Positions 16,728 through 25,479 of a stretch of 64,000 nt of DNA are shown here, piece after piece; position 1 is the first letter of the stretch, and every line of letters starts with the position of its first letter. The stretch is taken from contig NZ_CP097263.1 of the NCBI RefSeq assembly GCF_028622115.1, forward strand, positions 6,262,001 to 6,326,000. The letters are read 5' to 3'. This DNA comes from Kutzneria chonburiensis. GTDB taxonomy: Bacteria > Actinomycetota > Actinomycetes > Mycobacteriales > Pseudonocardiaceae. A model generated the notes under the pieces. That model saw only the letters and a list, made by a program, of their open reading frames with translations. It was not told where the DNA came from and did not search any database. The position numbers were made by a program, and so were the translations under genes.

Positions 16728-17591
16728 GTGGCGGACTTCGAGCAGCATCGGCAGCGCCTGTTCGCGGTGGCCTACCGGCTGCTCGGCTCGGCCGCCGAGG
16801 CCGAGGACGCGGTGCAGGACACCTACCTGCGCTGGCACGCCGCCGATCAGGCGGAGATTCGCGAGCCGGCGGCCTGGCTGACCAAGGTGCTGACCAACCT
16901 GTGCCTGACCCGGCTGACCTCGGCCCGGGCCCGCCGCGAGAGCTACATCGGGCCGTGGCTGCCGGAGCCGCTGCTGACCTCGTACACGCCGCTGGACCCG
17001 CTCGAGCTGCGCGAGTCCGTGTCGATGGCGTTCCTGCTGCTGATGGAACGGCTCTCGCCGGCCGAGCGGGCGGTTTTCGTGCTGCGCGAGGCGTTCGAGT
17101 ACAGCCACCGCGAGATCGCCGACGTTCTCGACCTGACCGAGGCCAACTGCCAGCAGCTCTACCACCGGGCCAAGCAGCGGGTGGCCCAGGACCGGCACCG
17201 GTACGAGGCCGACGGCACGGAGAAACTCCGTATCACCAAGAACTTCCTGGTCGCCGCGCGCAGCGGCAACATGTCGGCGCTCGAGGGCATGCTGGCCGAG
17301 GACGTCGTCGCCTGGGCCGACGGCGGCGGCAGGACGCAGGCCGCGCGCAAGCCGATCCGCGGTCGCCAACGCGCCGCCGTGTACCTCAACTGGCTGGCGG
17401 GCAACGTGGACGGCCTGGAGATCCGCATCGACGAGGTCAACGGCGAGCCGGCCATCCTGGCCTTCATCCACGGCGAGCTGTCGGTCGTGATCAACCTCCA
17501 GATCGTGGACGGCCTGATCACCGACTTCCGGGCGATCGTCAACCCGGACAAGCTGACCCACCTGACCCGGCAGGTGACGCAGCCCACATAG
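16728..17591 (+). CDS. ECF41-type extracytoplasmic-function sigma factor
   Basis: The 287-aa length exceeds a minimal ECF sigma because of a fused SnoaL-like C-terminal domain. Sigma regions 2 and 4 occupy about residues 5-170. The three ECF41 hallmarks are all present: WLPEP (77-81), a DGGGK-type motif as DGGGR (198-202) and NPDKL (272-276). In this group the C-terminal domain controls activity in place of an anti-sigma factor. GTG 16728 is chosen over an upstream TTG. ECF41 genes usually control an adjacent oxidoreductase-type gene, here the flavoprotein 67 bp downstream. Confidence 0.9.
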   Translation: MADFEQHRQRLFAVAYRLLGSAAEAEDAVQDTYLRWHAADQAEIREPAAWLTKVLTNLCLTRLTSARARRESYIGPWLPEPLLTSYTPLDPLELRESVSMAFLLLMERLSPAERAVFVLREAFEYSHREIADVLDLTEANCQQLYHRAKQRVAQDRHRYEADGTEKLRITKNFLVAARSGNMSALEGMLAEDVVAWADGGGRTQAARKPIRGRQRAAVYLNWLAGNVDGLEIRIDEVNGEPAILAFIHGELSVVINLQIVDGLITDFRAIVNPDKLTHLTRQVTQPT

Positions 17592-17658
17592 CCGCCCTGT
17601 CAGGAATCGCGCGGCTGTCCGGTTCAAGTCCCGTCACCACAAGTGAAGGGACCTGGAC

Positions 17659-18738
17659 ATGACGAACATCGTCGTCATCGGCGCCGGCTACTCGGGCCTC
17701 ATCGCCGCGCACCGCCTGGCCAAGCGGACCACCGCGCACGTCACGCTGGTCAACGCCGCGGCCGACTTCGTCGAGCGCATCCGGCTGCACCAGCACGCGG
17801 CCGGCGAGAACCTGCGTGTGCGGCCACTGGCCGATTCGGTGCGGGGCACGGGGATCGAGCTGGTCATCGGCCGGGTGCGGGCGATCGACGCGGCCGGCAA
17901 GAAGATCGACGTCGACGGCCGCACGATCGGCTACGACACGCTGGTGTACGCCCTCGGCAGCGCCGCCGACGACCGCGGGATCCCAGGCGTCGCCGAGAAC
18001 GCGCACACGGTGGCCGGGCACGCCGACGCCACCGCACTGCGGGAAGTGTTGCCGGCCAGCGGAATCGTCACTGTGGTCGGTGGCGGTCTCACCGCGATCG
18101 AGGCGGCGACCGAGCTGGCCGAGCAACACCCGAACCTGCACGTCCGGATGGTTGCCGGCCACGCGCCGGGCAACCGCCTCTCCGCCAAGGCGCGCCAACA
18201 CCTCGGCCGGGTGTTCGGCCGGCTGGGCATCGAGGTCCGCGCCGGCGCACGGGTGGCCAAGGTGCTGCCGGACGCCCTGGTGCTGACCGACGGCGAAGAG
18301 CTGCCGACCGACATCACCGTGTGGACGACGGGTTTCCGCGTGCCAGAACTGGCACGGCAGGCCGGCGTCCAGACCGACCACAATGGACGGATCGTGGTCG
18401 ACGGGACGCAACGGTCGTTCTCGCACCCCGACATCTACGCGATCGGCGACAGCGCGGTCGTGCGAGTCGACGGCCAGGAACTGCGGATGGCCTGTGCCAC
18501 CGCCGAACCGATGGCGGAGTACACCGCCAAGGCGATCGCCGCCCGGCTGGCCGGCACGGAGCCCGAGCCGTTCGGCTACCGCTACTTCATCCAGTGCATC
18601 AGCCTCGGCCGCAAGGACGGCCTGGTGCAACGGGTCGACGCCTTCGACCGTCCCAAGGAGAAGGTCATCACCGGACGATTCGGCGCACTGATCAAGGAGG
18701 GCATCGTGCGCGGCGCCGGCTGGGCCGCGCTCCGCTAG
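17659..18738 (+). CDS. FAD-dependent NAD(P)H oxidoreductase (NDH-2-like)
   Basis: The 359-aa protein has an N-terminal FAD Rossmann motif (IVVIGAGYSGLIAA), a second dinucleotide motif (VTVVGGGLTAIEAA, about residue 140) and the C-terminal FAD motif SHPDIYAIGDSA. It lacks a clear C-terminal membrane anchor. It is the probable target of the adjacent ECF41 sigma factor. A ribosome site GAAGGGA precedes the ATG. Its stop shares a CTAG with the stop of the convergent permease gene. The electron acceptor is unknown. Confidence 0.87.
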   Translation: MTNIVVIGAGYSGLIAAHRLAKRTTAHVTLVNAAADFVERIRLHQHAAGENLRVRPLADSVRGTGIELVIGRVRAIDAAGKKIDVDGRTIGYDTLVYALGSAADDRGIPGVAENAHTVAGHADATALREVLPASGIVTVVGGGLTAIEAATELAEQHPNLHVRMVAGHAPGNRLSAKARQHLGRVFGRLGIEVRAGARVAKVLPDALVLTDGEELPTDITVWTTGFRVPELARQAGVQTDHNGRIVVDGTQRSFSHPDIYAIGDSAVVRVDGQELRMACATAEPMAEYTAKAIAARLAGTEPEPFGYRYFIQCISLGRKDGLVQRVDAFDRPKEKVITGRFGALIKEGIVRGAGWAALR

Positions 18739-19817
18739 GAGGTCTTGACTTCCCAGCGCTCCTCGATGCGCCCGAAGCGCCACACCGCCAGGGCGACCAG
18801 CCAGGTCACCACGAACAGGCCGACGATCACGTAGCCGACCACGTTCAGGTCGAGCTCGCTGATCCAGCCGAGCACACCGGTGGTGACGTCGAGCTTTTCG
18901 GCCAGCAGCTGGAAAAGCTCGATGAGACCGATGACCAGCGCGACCACCACGGACAGGCCGGTGACGGTGATGTTGTAGAAGACCTTGCGCACCGGCTTGG
19001 CGAAGGCCCAGCCGTAGGCGAAGTTCATGAAGCAGCCGTCGATCGAGTCGAACAGGCTCATGCCGGCGGCGAAGAGCACGGGCAGCGTCAGAATCGCGTA
19101 CCAGGGCAGGGAGAACGCCGCCGCGCCGCCGGCAAGGACGAGCAGTGAGACCTCGGTGGCGGTGTCGAAGCCGAGGCCGAACAGCAGGCCGGTGGGGTAC
19201 ATCTGCCACGGTCGGCTGATGGCCTTGGTCAGGCCGCGCAGGATGCGGTTCATGAAGCCGCGCTCGTCAAGGCGGCGCTCCAGCTCGGCCTCGTCGAACT
19301 CGCCGGAGCGCATCTTCCGGAACACCTTGATGATGTGCACCATCACGACCAGGTTGATGATGCCGATGATCACCAGGAAGGTGCCGGAGACCAGGGTGCC
19401 GACCAGGCCGGTCCAGCTGTGCAGCGGCGAGCCGTCGTCGGCGACCTCGCCGGCCAGGGCCCGCACGCCCAACGCGAGCAGCACGCACAGGCCGAAGACG
19501 ACGGAGGAATGGCCGAGGGAGAACCAGAAGCCGACCGACAGCGGGCGCTTGCCCTCGGACATCAGCTTCCGGGTGGTGTTGTCGATGGCGGCGATGTGGT
19601 CGGCGTCGAAGGCGTGCCGCAGGCCCAGTGTGTACGCGGTCAGACCGAGGCCGATGCCGAACACCTGGCCGTTGCCGACCTGGTAGTTGGCCGGCGAGAC
19701 CAGGAAGATCAACGAACCCCAGCCGATCACGTGCAGTGCCAGCACGAAGCCGGCCATGCCGCCGATGCTGGCCCACTCCGACCGGGCCAGCGGTCGGGTG
19801 CGCAGGGTGTCCGCCAT
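18735..19817 (-). CDS. High-affinity nickel/cobalt permease (NiCoT, HoxN/NixA family)
   Basis: This 360-aa protein has about eight membrane helices. The diagnostic HX4DH signature is present as RHAFDADHIAAIDN in helix 2, along with FSLGHSSVVF and LLFGLGFDTATE. It imports Ni2+ or Co2+ using the proton gradient. The ATG at 19817 is chosen; an upstream frame extension to 19850 is not needed. No nickel enzyme or maturation gene is nearby. Two TGCAA strings (19846-19850 and 19869-19873) in the leader resemble half-sites of nickel-uptake regulators, but this is weak. Confidence 0.93.
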   Translation of the reverse strand: MADTLRTRPLARSEWASIGGMAGFVLALHVIGWGSLIFLVSPANYQVGNGQVFGIGLGLTAYTLGLRHAFDADHIAAIDNTTRKLMSEGKRPLSVGFWFSLGHSSVVFGLCVLLALGVRALAGEVADDGSPLHSWTGLVGTLVSGTFLVIIGIINLVVMVHIIKVFRKMRSGEFDEAELERRLDERGFMNRILRGLTKAISRPWQMYPTGLLFGLGFDTATEVSLLVLAGGAAAFSLPWYAILTLPVLFAAGMSLFDSIDGCFMNFAYGWAFAKPVRKVFYNITVTGLSVVVALVIGLIELFQLLAEKLDVTTGVLGWISELDLNVVGYVIVGLFVVTWLVALAVWRFGRIEERWEVKTS

Positions 19818-19959
19818 GGGTCGCCGCCTCTTCCGAGCTCGGGGATGCAACAGGCAGATTGTGGTACCTGCAACCCTTTGGCGACAGTGTTCACCGGCGG
19901 AGAATTGTCACATCGGGCGGTCCGGCGCGGCGTTACCGGACCGCTGCGTCACCGTGCGA

Positions 19960-20466
19960 TCACGGCGAGTAGCACTTGTGGGTGCTGGTGTTGAAGATCG
20001 GCGTCGTGTCCACGGTCAGGTTGGACGCCGGGTTGACGATCACCGAGCCACTGCGGGTCAGCTTGTCCTCACAGGCCAGGATGCCCGAGTTGGTGGAGTT
20101 GCCGGCCCACATGTCGATGTGGCGCTTCTTGCCGCTGTTCCAGTCGGAGATACAGGCGGCGCAGCTGTCCTCCATGATGAAGTACTTCTTCAGGTACGCG
20201 TAGTACACCCGCGTGCCCGGGGCCAGTTCGGAGCTGCTGGTCGCGAACGTGACCGGGTTGCTGTACGTGCCGGTGCCGCCGGCCTTGGAGTGGATCTGCG
20301 GGTAGGCGATGTCGGCACTGCCGGGCGGGTCGTTGTCCAGTGCCCCGTACAGCGTCACGTACATGGTGTACGTGGTGCTGTGCGGTGCAGCGGCGGCTTG
20401 GGCAGGGACGGCTCCCGCGATGAGCAAGCCGATGCCGAGCAGGGCAGCGAGCAGCTTGCTGGTCAT
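19960..20466 (-). CDS. Small secreted protein, double-psi beta-barrel/3D-like
   Basis: This 168-aa protein has a clear Sec signal (LLAALLGIGLLIAGAVPAQA). The mature part has TRVYYAYLKKYFIMEDSCAAC, then DWNSGKKRHIDMWAG, the pattern of secreted double-psi beta-barrel proteins (3D/expansin-like) with paired cysteines. ATG 20466 has GGAGG upstream; an ATG four codons earlier is also in frame. The function may be cell-wall or matrix binding. It is monocistronic and divergent from another secreted protein. Confidence 0.7.
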   Translation of the reverse strand: MTSKLLAALLGIGLLIAGAVPAQAAAAPHSTTYTMYVTLYGALDNDPPGSADIAYPQIHSKAGGTGTYSNPVTFATSSSELAPGTRVYYAYLKKYFIMEDSCAACISDWNSGKKRHIDMWAGNSTNSGILACEDKLTRSGSVIVNPASNLTVDTTPIFNTSTHKCYSP

Positions 20467-20493
20467 GAACACCTCCACTATTCCTCTATATGA

Positions 20494-20510
20494 TTAGGAA
20501 AGTTCCCTAA
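20494..20510. promoter_or_regulatory. Quasi-palindromic site upstream of the small secreted protein
   Basis: TTAGGAAAGTTCCCTAA is an imperfect 17-bp palindrome. It lies 28 bp upstream of the ATG at 20466, close to a TATAGA -10-like hexamer (20490-20485, minus strand). It is unusually AT-rich for the window and could be an operator. Confidence 0.4.
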
Positions 20511-20662
20511 CTCAGCCGAGGGTAGGAGCGGGCCCGCCGCCGCGAGAAGCCCCGATCGTTCACAGTTATCCGTCCCGTCACGGACAGGATTGCGAAAATT
20601 CTTCAGATTCGGCCCCTGGACTGCTATCCCTTGGCGCAGACGCGACGAAGGGGTTGGGGCTC

Positions 20663-21505
20663 ATGGGCAGGAAGACGCTGGCCGCCGCGCTCGCGGTGGC
20701 GATCGCCGTGATCGTGCCGGGCATCGCGCACGCCGACACCGGGGCCTGGGTGATCCAGGGCTCCGACCACGCCCGCGCGCTGGACGAGAGCCAGGGCCTG
20801 GCCACGGTGGTGCGCCCCAACTCCAGCTTCATCCAGTACACCGGCATCGGCACGGTGCCGATCGCCGACTCGGTCAAGGGCTGGAACCACGTTGGCGACC
20901 CGGGTTCGCGTCTCGGCTACTACATCGAGCCGTACCAGAGCGACAACAACGGGGCCAAGATGTTCCGGGTGCAGGCGCCGGACGGCAGCTGGTCGGAGTA
21001 CACGCACAAGCTCGAGTCCTGGGAGGCGCTGAACAACTCGTTCGCCGCCGTCTCACCCGACGGGCAGTGGCTGGTGTCCGGCGAGTGGGGCACCATGGAC
21101 CGCCTTCTGGTCTACCCGATGCCCGGCGTCCGGTTCACCACGCCGGGCCAGAACCTGCCGTACGCCTTCGCGATTCGCCCCGATCACCCCGTCCGTGACG
21201 TGCAGGGCTGTGACTTCACCTCGCCGACGCGGCTGCTGTGCGCGTCGGACGATCCGGACGGATCGCTCTACGGCATGACGAAGCCGTTGCTGCAACTGGA
21301 TCTGAGCGGTCCGCTGGGCGGCGCGGACGTGTCGGCCCATGTGAGCGCTCTCGGTCAGCTGCCGCTGCAGAGCTCGTGCAGCGGCACGTTCGAGGTCGAG
21401 GGCATGGACTACGACCTGCGGGACGGCACGCTGCGCGTGATCGTGATGTCGCCCGGCTTCTGCGTGCTCACCGACTCGAAGACCTGGCGTTTCAAGCACT
21501 CCTGA
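20663..21505 (+). CDS. Secreted protein of unknown function
   Basis: This 280-aa protein has a Sec signal peptide (residues 1 to about 25, ending AHA). The mature domain has four cysteines, many Trp/Tyr and repeated strand-like segments such as VSPDGQWLVSGEWG, suggesting a beta-propeller-like or all-beta fold. ATG 20663 follows a purine-rich GAAGGGG. No catalytic motif is recognised. It stands alone between a secreted barrel protein and a small helical protein. Confidence 0.7.
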   Translation: MGRKTLAAALAVAIAVIVPGIAHADTGAWVIQGSDHARALDESQGLATVVRPNSSFIQYTGIGTVPIADSVKGWNHVGDPGSRLGYYIEPYQSDNNGAKMFRVQAPDGSWSEYTHKLESWEALNNSFAAVSPDGQWLVSGEWGTMDRLLVYPMPGVRFTTPGQNLPYAFAIRPDHPVRDVQGCDFTSPTRLLCASDDPDGSLYGMTKPLLQLDLSGPLGGADVSAHVSALGQLPLQSSCSGTFEVEGMDYDLRDGTLRVIVMSPGFCVLTDSKTWRFKHS

Positions 21506-21561
21506 ACCCGGACGGCCGATTGGATCACCGCCGGTCCCGGTTGTGTTGCAAGATGGGCCCC

Positions 21562-22077
21562 GTGGACCCACAGGATCCGGACCGACGGCAGCGCATGGTC
21601 AGCACCGCGGGCGAGGCGCTCGCCGCCGCCCAGGCGGGCGACGACGGCGCCGCGATCAGCCTGCTGACCACCTTCGTCGACACCTCGCCGGCCGGCGACG
21701 TCGACGGCAAGGAACTCGTGCTGATGCTGTTCCGCGAGTGCAGCGAGATGGTCGCCGCGCTCGGTTCCGGCGGGGCCACCCCGGTCAAGATGCAGGTCTA
21801 CGACGCCGACGGGCAGGAAGTCTCCATCGACGACGCCGACCCGCCGGTGCGCACCGCGGTCCGAACCCTGCTCGCCGAGGTCCACGGCGACCAGGACGCG
21901 GCCCGCGAGCAGATCGACATCGCGCTGAGCACCGCCGCGCCGAGCGAGGTGGCGGCGGTGGTCATGCAGGCCCTGCGCTGGACCATCCGGCTGGCCACCG
22001 AGTGCACCAACCGCGACCTCCCGGTGGCCGGCTGGATCGCCGAAGCCCTGGAAGTCGAGGAACCCGACAGCGACTGA
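21562..22077 (+). CDS. Hypothetical acidic helical protein
   Basis: This 171-aa cytosolic protein is rich in Ala, Asp and Glu and appears all-helical. It has no recognisable motif. GTG 21562 is preferred because CAAGAT (21549-21554) lies 7 nt upstream, the geometry of a leaderless transcript; ATG 21553 is the alternative and overlaps that hexamer. It ends just before degenerate copy 2 of the repeated palindrome. Confidence 0.6.
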   Translation: MDPQDPDRRQRMVSTAGEALAAAQAGDDGAAISLLTTFVDTSPAGDVDGKELVLMLFRECSEMVAALGSGGATPVKMQVYDADGQEVSIDDADPPVRTAVRTLLAEVHGDQDAAREQIDIALSTAAPSEVAAVVMQALRWTIRLATECTNRDLPVAGWIAEALEVEEPDSD

Positions 22078-22080
22078 ACC

Positions 22081-22125
22081 GCTTGGAAGGGGGCCTTCCT
22101 ACACTCGGAGTGGAGGAAGGGCGCG
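22081..22125. terminator. Degenerate copy 2 of the repeated palindrome
   Basis: The left arm GGAAGGGGGCCTTCCT and centre ACACTCGGAGTG match copies 1 and 3, but the right arm has decayed (GAGGAAGGGCGCG instead of GAGGAAGGCCCCC). It lies between convergent genes, like the other copies. It may still form a shorter hairpin. Confidence 0.65.
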
Positions 22126-22167
22126 TTGATCATGGGCGGGGGATGCGTCAAGCCATGTCGCGTGTCA

Positions 22168-22650
22168 TCATGCCGTGCCGATCAGCGGCTCGATGCGCAT
22201 GGCGTCGTGCAGGACGGCGGCCAGCTCCAGCAGAACCCGCCGGGTGTCGGCGACCTCGGCCCGCAGGGCGTCGATCTGGTCCCAGCCGCGCTCGTGCACG
22301 ACCACGCTGTCGCCGGGCAGGCGGATGGCCTCCCACTCGGCCAGCGCGGGATGCCACTTGGTCAGCAGCGGCCGCAGCACGGTGTTGACCATCTCCACGG
22401 CGATGCCGGCGAAGGTGACCCCGCCGGCCCGGCCCCGTGGCGCCAGTTCGGGACCGTACTTGCGCAGGATGTCGCGGGTGCAGGCGAACAGGGAGTAAAT
22501 GCTGTTGAGTTCCTCTCTCACGATTCCGGCGCCCGGTTTTTGTTCCACGGTCGTAATCCTCGTGGCGAGCTCGACATACAGCTCCCACGCGGCCTCTCGT
22601 TCTATCGGTGACGGCGTCCACACGCCGCTCACCCGGCTTCGCTGACTCAC
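22168..22650 (-). CDS. Partner protein carrying the same domain as the TIR-STAND C-terminus
   Basis: The 160-aa protein has a GTG start that overlaps the SLATT-like gene stop (GTGA). It is helical and soluble. Its central part aligns with residues of about 480-610 of the TIR-STAND protein encoded nearby on the other strand: VREELNSIYSLFACTRDILR here versus LREAISSLHSIFAFTREQLR there, and VLRPLLTKWHPALAEWE versus VLRPFLSEWHPALRRYE (11 of 17 identical). I do not know a name for this domain. It probably mediates homotypic contact that links the membrane effector to the TIR sensor. Confidence 0.7.
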   Translation of the reverse strand: MSQRSRVSGVWTPSPIEREAAWELYVELATRITTVEQKPGAGIVREELNSIYSLFACTRDILRKYGPELAPRGRAGGVTFAGIAVEMVNTVLRPLLTKWHPALAEWEAIRLPGDSVVVHERGWDQIDALRAEVADTRRVLLELAAVLHDAMRIEPLIGTA

Positions 22651-23336
22651 GGAGAAGCTCCTCCACGCAATGGCCCCGCGGCGGCCGATCGATAACCGTC
22701 GTCCCGTTGCTCGGGAATGGGCGTGACCGGGCCGACACGGGGCGGAGAGGATGGACTGGGCAGATTGTTGATCTCGTCGTTGCGGGCGCGCTCCCGGATC
22801 CGCTCGATCTCCGCGAGGTAGCGGCGACGGCGCTCGGCGTCGGTGCCGCCGAGCTGGTCGGGGTCGTCGACGAGCTTGCGGACCAGGGAGTACACGCTGG
22901 ACTCGTGCAGGCGGTACTTGCCGTAGTTCTCCTCGGCCTTGAACGTCCTGTGCAGGCCGAACACCACCGCGCCGAACACGGACAGCGCCTGCACCAGCAG
23001 CCGGGAGCCGTTGCCGTCGGTCACGTACGGGATCAGGAACGGCAGCGACAGCGAGATCAGCACGGTCCAGCCGACGGCGTAGTAGTGGGCCGCCCCGTAC
23101 AGCCAGGCCCGGTGCTGCCAGACCCGCAGCACCGGAACCGTGCGCCGGTAGTGCGACGCGGCCCAGTCGCGCAGTTCCGGGCCGATCAGGTCGGCATCCG
23201 CGAACGGTCCGTCCGCCTGGCCGCCGGCGTTGGCGACCGAAAATTTCGGTCTCATGTAGGCCGCAATCGCGACCGCACTGGATATCGCCAGAACGGTCAC
23301 GACACAAAGCCCGACAACCCACGGGTCTATCACCAC
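22647..23336 (-). CDS. SLATT-like transmembrane protein (candidate pore-forming effector)
   Basis: The protein is 229 aa from GTG 23336; an ATG at 23390 would add 18 residues without a ribosome site. An N-terminal membrane segment (about 4-26) is followed by a soluble linker and two close membrane segments (YAVGWTVLISLSLPFLIPYV and LLVQALSVFGAVVFGL). The charged helix HRTFKAEENYGKYRLHE then follows, and the whole layout is typical of SLATT effectors. Such proteins are thought to open the membrane when a sensor fires. It is coupled to the 160-aa partner and divergent from the TIR-STAND gene. Confidence 0.68.
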   Translation of the reverse strand: MVIDPWVVGLCVVTVLAISSAVAIAAYMRPKFSVANAGGQADGPFADADLIGPELRDWAASHYRRTVPVLRVWQHRAWLYGAAHYYAVGWTVLISLSLPFLIPYVTDGNGSRLLVQALSVFGAVVFGLHRTFKAEENYGKYRLHESSVYSLVRKLVDDPDQLGGTDAERRRRYLAEIERIRERARNDEINNLPSPSSPPRVGPVTPIPEQRDDGYRSAAAGPLRGGASP

Positions 23337-23637
23337 ACACCCATCCCTGACGGTGTCAAGTGCGGGAGCGTAGCCCCTGTGCAAGTGCATGGACCATAGT
23401 CACGGAACGCAGCTGAATCCCGTATATGCGGGAAAGTAGACATACAGTGATCCGGCTTCGGCGAACGGTGGAGGACTGCCGTCCGCAGGTCGACGACCCA
23501 CCGTGACGGCTCGCCATGATCCGTGACGCCGAGTAGCGCTACCTCGTGAATTATGGCAAGTAGGTGGCTTGCGATTCACCCGTCCGTCAGGCTCGACACT
23601 GTCCCCCAACGGAGTTAACCGGAGGAGGTAGGGGCCG
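23337..23637. promoter_or_regulatory. Divergent promoter region of the SLATT/TIR-STAND locus
   Basis: About 300 bp of non-coding sequence, AT-richer than its surroundings, separates the two arms of the locus. It includes ATATGCGGGAAAG and AATTATGGCAAG stretches. A strong GGAGGAGG ribosome site (ending near 23630) serves the TIR-STAND gene. No clear operator or repeat was found. Confidence 0.4.
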
Positions 23638-25479
23638 ATGGCCTGGGACGTGTTCCTCAGCTACTGCCGGTCGGACACCACACCGGCCGAGGCGCTGGCG
23701 GCCGAGCTGCGGGCGCGGGGGCTGCGGGTCTTCCAGGACGAGGTCGGTGTGCACCGGTTCGACTCGGTGTCCCGGACGATCATGGCCGAGCTGGGCCGGT
23801 CCCGACTGCTGCTCGCCTACTACTCGCACGCCTACCCGACGCGCCGCGCCTGCCAGCAGGAGCTCATCACGGCTTTCCTTGCCGGGCAACGGGAAGGCGA
23901 CCCGCTGCGACGGGTGCTCGTGGTCAATCCGGAGCGCGGCACCGCTCACATCGAGCCGATCGAGCTGCGTGACGCGCGGTTCTGGAGCCCGTCGGCCGAG
24001 CTGCGCCACCTCACCGAGGCCGTCACGCGCAAGGTCGACGAGCTGCCGACGACCATCAACGCCGTGGTCCACGGCCGCGCCCCGCTCTGGCTGCCGGCCC
24101 CGGGTCACCGGCCGCCGCCGCGTTTCGTCGGGCGTACAGCAGAACTGTGGCGGCTGCACTCGGCGCTGCACCCGCAGTCGGCCACGTTGACCGAGGGCGG
24201 CGGCGAGCCGGTCGCGGTGGTGCACGGCGTCGGCGGCATCGGCACGACCTCGCTGGTCGCCGAGTACGCGCGGCAGTTCGGGGCGACCTTCCCCGGCGGC
24301 GTTTTCTGGCTGTCCGCCGCCGATCCGTGGACGGAGCAGCTGACCGCGATCGCGGAAGCTTTAGGGGCCAAGGGCAATGGTCACGCCGCCGATCGGGTGG
24401 CGTTGGCTCTGGATGCCGAGCGCGCCCCGAGCCTGTGGGTGGTCGACGGCGTGCCGGCCGGGCTCGACCTGGACCACGTACGACGGCTGCTCTCCCCGCA
24501 CCCCACCGCGGCCAGCGTGCTCACCAGCACCGACGCCAGCTACGCCGAACTCGGCACCGGTGTTGAAGTCCCCGAACTCCCTGCGGCGCAAGCGATCCGA
24601 CTCGTGCTCAACCAGGTCGAGGCGCCGGGCGACCGCGAGTCCGCGCACAAGCTGGTGGACGCCGTCGGCGGACACACGGGCGCCCTGCTGGACCTGGCCG
24701 GCTCGGCCCGGTCGGCCGGTCTGGACTCGGTGCGGCGGCGGCTGTTCTCGCGGGACTGGCCGGTGCTGGAGGCGACCGCGAAGCGGCTGCTGGCCGAGGT
24801 CGACGCCGCCGGCGACGCCGGTCTGGATGTGTTGCGCGCGGTGACGGCGTTCGCGCCGGAACCGATGCCGTTACCCGTTCTGGATGGTCTTGGCCCGGTC
24901 GGGCTGGCCGTCGACCGGTTGTCGAGGCAGTCTGTGGTGCGGCTGGTCGACGGAGGAGCGTTGGAGGTGCCGGCGGTGGTCGCACACGTGATCCGGCACA
25001 GCGATCCCGATCCGGCGCGGCACGAGCGGATCAGCACCGCCGCGCTGGCCGCCCGCCGCGAGCGGGACGACTTCGCGGCGGACGAACGTGAGCGGGCGGC
25101 GGCGTTCCGCGTACAGGTCGAGCTGGCGCACCGGGTTCCCGTACGCCCCTTGGGCGGTGGCGGTTTGCGGGAGGCAATTTCCTCCCTGCACAGCATCTTC
25201 GCGTTCACCCGGGAACAGCTTCGGGAATGCGGCCCGGATTCCTCGCAGCGTTTCGGCGAAGTGGCGGAGCGGCTGATGGAGGAGGTGCTGCGGCCGTTCC
25301 TGTCGGAGTGGCACCCGGCGCTGCGCCGCTACGAGGACCGTACGCAGTTCGACGACACGGCATGGGATCCGACCGCCGAACTGCGCCACGCCCTCGACGC
25401 ACTGCGGGAACCGCTGCTGGCCGTGATCCGGGACCTGAGCCGAATCAGCGGCAACCCGCACGGGACTCGCTACCTGTGA
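23638..25479 (+). CDS. TIR-STAND (NB-ARC-like) protein with shared C-terminal domain
   Basis: This is a 613-aa protein. The N-terminal TIR domain (residues 1 to about 140) has WDVFLSYCRSD and a CQQEL motif with Glu75, the likely NADase residue. A STAND NTPase follows (FVGRTAELWRL at about 161; P-loop GVGGIGTTS at 197-205; Walker B-like LWVVDGVP). The P-loop Lys is replaced by Thr203. There are no WD or TPR repeats; instead residues of about 480-610 match the 160-aa partner across the divergent promoter. The ribosome site is GGAGGAGG. It probably depletes NAD+ after infection sensing. It overlaps metX by 35 bp tail to tail. Confidence 0.82.
   Translation: MAWDVFLSYCRSDTTPAEALAAELRARGLRVFQDEVGVHRFDSVSRTIMAELGRSRLLLAYYSHAYPTRRACQQELITAFLAGQREGDPLRRVLVVNPERGTAHIEPIELRDARFWSPSAELRHLTEAVTRKVDELPTTINAVVHGRAPLWLPAPGHRPPPRFVGRTAELWRLHSALHPQSATLTEGGGEPVAVVHGVGGIGTTSLVAEYARQFGATFPGGVFWLSAADPWTEQLTAIAEALGAKGNGHAADRVALALDAERAPSLWVVDGVPAGLDLDHVRRLLSPHPTAASVLTSTDASYAELGTGVEVPELPAAQAIRLVLNQVEAPGDRESAHKLVDAVGGHTGALLDLAGSARSAGLDSVRRRLFSRDWPVLEATAKRLLAEVDAAGDAGLDVLRAVTAFAPEPMPLPVLDGLGPVGLAVDRLSRQSVVRLVDGGALEVPAVVAHVIRHSDPDPARHERISTAALAARRERDDFAADERERAAAFRVQVELAHRVPVRPLGGGGLREAISSLHSIFAFTREQLRECGPDSSQRFGEVAERLMEEVLRPFLSEWHPALRRYEDRTQFDDTAWDPTAELRHALDALREPLLAVIRDLSRISGNPHGTRYL

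Noticed and set aside
17599-17635. TGTCAGG and CGTC strings upstream of the flavoprotein gene as an ECF41 promoter
   Set aside because: The spacing between the two is wrong for the known ECF41 signature, so I did not annotate it, though the sigma factor is ECF41.
17616-17641. A tRNA T-arm-like string GGTTCAAGTCC followed by CGTCACCACA
   Set aside because: The flanking bases do not pair to make the T-stem and there is no acceptor, anticodon or D arm upstream, so it is not a tRNA or a clear attachment site.
23638-25479. The TIR-STAND gene as an AfsR/SARP-type regulator
   Set aside because: It has no N-terminal DNA-binding domain; the first 140 residues are a TIR domain.
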